NCBI GenBank assembly: GCA_045600965.1
Contig: JAZRYW010000044.1
Coordinates: forward strand, 1-14,662
Source of the DNA: RGIG6374 sp045600965
GTDB taxonomy: Bacteria; Bacteroidota; Bacteroidia; Bacteroidales; UBA932
Length of the DNA stretch: 14,662 nt
Direction of reading: 5' to 3'
The notes below the pieces were generated by a model. The model saw only the letters and a list, made by a program, of their open reading frames with translations, was not told the origin of the DNA and did no database searches. This document shows positions 14,023 to 14,662 of the stretch, in pieces (position 1 is the stretch's first letter; the number at the start of each line of letters is the position of its first letter). The translations under genes and the position numbers were made by a program.

Positions 14023-14334
14023 TCAGTCATTGAGCATATCAATGCAATTGTCAATTTCCTTTATCAACTTGCCGATCTTCTGCTTCGCCTCCCGGTTGTC
14101 CCTTGAAGACACGCTGAAGGCTCCAATCAACTGCAAATTCTCTATCTGTTTTTCCAGTTCGTTAATTCTAAGTTTGTTTGTATCAAGTTCGTGGCGGCAC
14201 CGGTCAAGCTCTTCTGAAAGCTCACGGTTATGGGCGCTGACCTGCTCGTAGTTCGACACCAGCACTTCGATGCGGGTCTTGAGCGAATCCAGCGCCTTTT
14301 CCAGGCGTTCTGAAGATAGAACAGTTTCTGCCAT
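14023..14334 (-). CDS. Small coiled-coil protein upstream of zapA
   Basis: This 103-residue, soluble protein is largely a heptad-rich coiled coil from about 5 to 70 (for example EQVSAHNRELSEELDRC, NKLRINELEKQIENL), with a shorter helix at the C-terminus (KQKIGKLIKEIDNCIDML). I do not recognise a named family. Size, coiled-coil nature and coupling to zapA (its stop is one base before the zapA ATG) suggest a ZapB-like partner or a divisome accessory, which is inference. A promoter element lies 15 bases upstream of the ATG, so it is the first gene of the pair. Confidence 0.85.
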   Translation of the reverse strand: MAETVLSSERLEKALDSLKTRIEVLVSNYEQVSAHNRELSEELDRCRHELDTNKLRINELEKQIENLQLIGAFSVSSRDNREAKQKIGKLIKEIDNCIDMLND

Positions 14335-14349
14335 AATTCAGTCAAATTG

Positions 14350-14357
14350 CAAATTTA
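14350..14357 (-). promoter_or_regulatory. -7 promoter element of the coiled-coil/zapA operon
   Basis: On the minus strand TAAATTTG (14357-14350) matches TAnnTTTG exactly, 15 bases before the ATG at 14334, implying a leader of only about ten bases. No convincing -33 TTTG is seen at 19-21 bp; TTGG about 24 bases upstream is the nearest candidate. Confidence 0.6.
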
Positions 14358-14410
14358 CAAAAAAATTATTGAGAAATAACACCAACTTTCAGAATCTGTA
14401 TAAATTCGCT

Positions 14411-14662
14411 TCTAAGAATCTGTTTTGAAATGGTTCACGAAAATTATCATAGGTTATTTTTCAGTAGATTTTTTGATGATTTGAAGGAGCAACGGGGGTC
14501 CGTTGTGACTGAAAAGCAGCAAAAAATATGCGAAAAAGAATCATAAGAAGTTGTTTAAATTTGATTGCCGAAATTTATTATAGCAGATTTTTTGATGGAT
14601 TTGTGCTTGAAATGAGGGAGCATACCGGTTGGTATGTGACCGAATTGAAAGTGCAAAGACGC
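14411..14662. repeat. Two diverged tandem copies of a roughly 130-bp hairpin repeat
   Basis: Copy A (about 14411-14541) and copy B (about 14542 to the window edge) share, in order, TAAGAA (14413, 14544), TGTTT, GAAA-TTAT-ATA, the exact 13-mer AGATTTTTTGATG (14466-14478, 14585-14597), GGAGC, a small hairpin, and GTGAC-GAA. The hairpin is AACGG-GGGT-CCGTT in A (14491-14504) and ATACC-GGTT-GGTAT in B (14622-14635). Four of the five base pairs differ between copies, yet pairing is kept in all. Copy B has about 12 extra bases before GGAGC. The rest of the region from 14358 holds nothing else I can support except a repeated AGAATCTGT (14391 and 14415), perhaps the remnant of a third unit. Confidence 0.7.

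Noticed and set aside
14466..14662. Related short peptides encoded by both repeat copies
   Set aside because: There is no start codon or continuous frame joining them, and compensatory changes in the stem indicate selection on base pairing rather than on protein.

Overview
The window reads as a chromosomal segment from a Bacteroidota bacterium, most likely order Bacteroidales; genus cannot be fixed from sequence alone. The grounds are exact TAnnTTTG promoter elements, mostly without strong Shine-Dalgarno sequences, an ATP-type PEP carboxykinase, and a short RecQ with its zinc cluster at the extreme C-terminus. Coding density is high, and nearly all genes lie on the minus strand in tightly coupled operons. 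No insertion sequence, prophage, tRNA, rRNA or CRISPR array is visible.

Left part (1-4566). A GC-rich, hairpin-dense non-coding stretch (1-130) precedes a clear terminator for pckA (minus). pckA diverges from a recQ-family helicase gene (plus), which ends 5 bp from an oppositely oriented AraC-type regulator.

Methylthioadenosine operon (8510 down to 3709, minus). The order is mtaD-type deaminase, purine nucleoside phosphorylase, mtnA isomerase, YycJ/WalJ-like metallo-hydrolase and AraC regulator, joined by 4-bp ATGA overlaps or very short gaps. Together the first three could convert methylthioadenosine to methylthioinosine, then methylthioribose-1-phosphate plus hypoxanthine, then methylthioribulose-1-phosphate. 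The upstream region carries four copies of a TTTCGCA/TGCGAAA half-site arranged as inverted repeats.

Small membrane gene (8779-8961, plus). It has an exact promoter element four bases before its ATG and a 10+10 bp inverted repeat abutting that element. Its end overlaps the oppositely oriented HD gene by 14 bp.

Alarmone and partner-switch operon (13467 down to 8948, minus). The order is rny (RNase Y), gamma carbonic anhydrase-like protein, RsbW/SpoIIAB-like kinase, STAS anti-anti-sigma protein, stand-alone RelA/SpoT synthetase, and stand-alone HD-type (p)ppGpp hydrolase. Synthetase and hydrolase both keep the known catalytic residues, so this looks like a split synthesis/hydrolysis pair under or beside a partner-switching module. 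It is the most interesting protein system in the window.

Right part. A small coiled-coil protein gene and zapA (cell division) form a pair. Immediately after the zapA stop lies a roughly 200-nt structured RNA on the minus strand, with a 10-bp closing stem and a T-run, interpreted as 6S RNA. The last 250 bases carry two diverged copies of a roughly 130-bp tandem repeat, each with a 5-bp hairpin whose pairs change together between copies.
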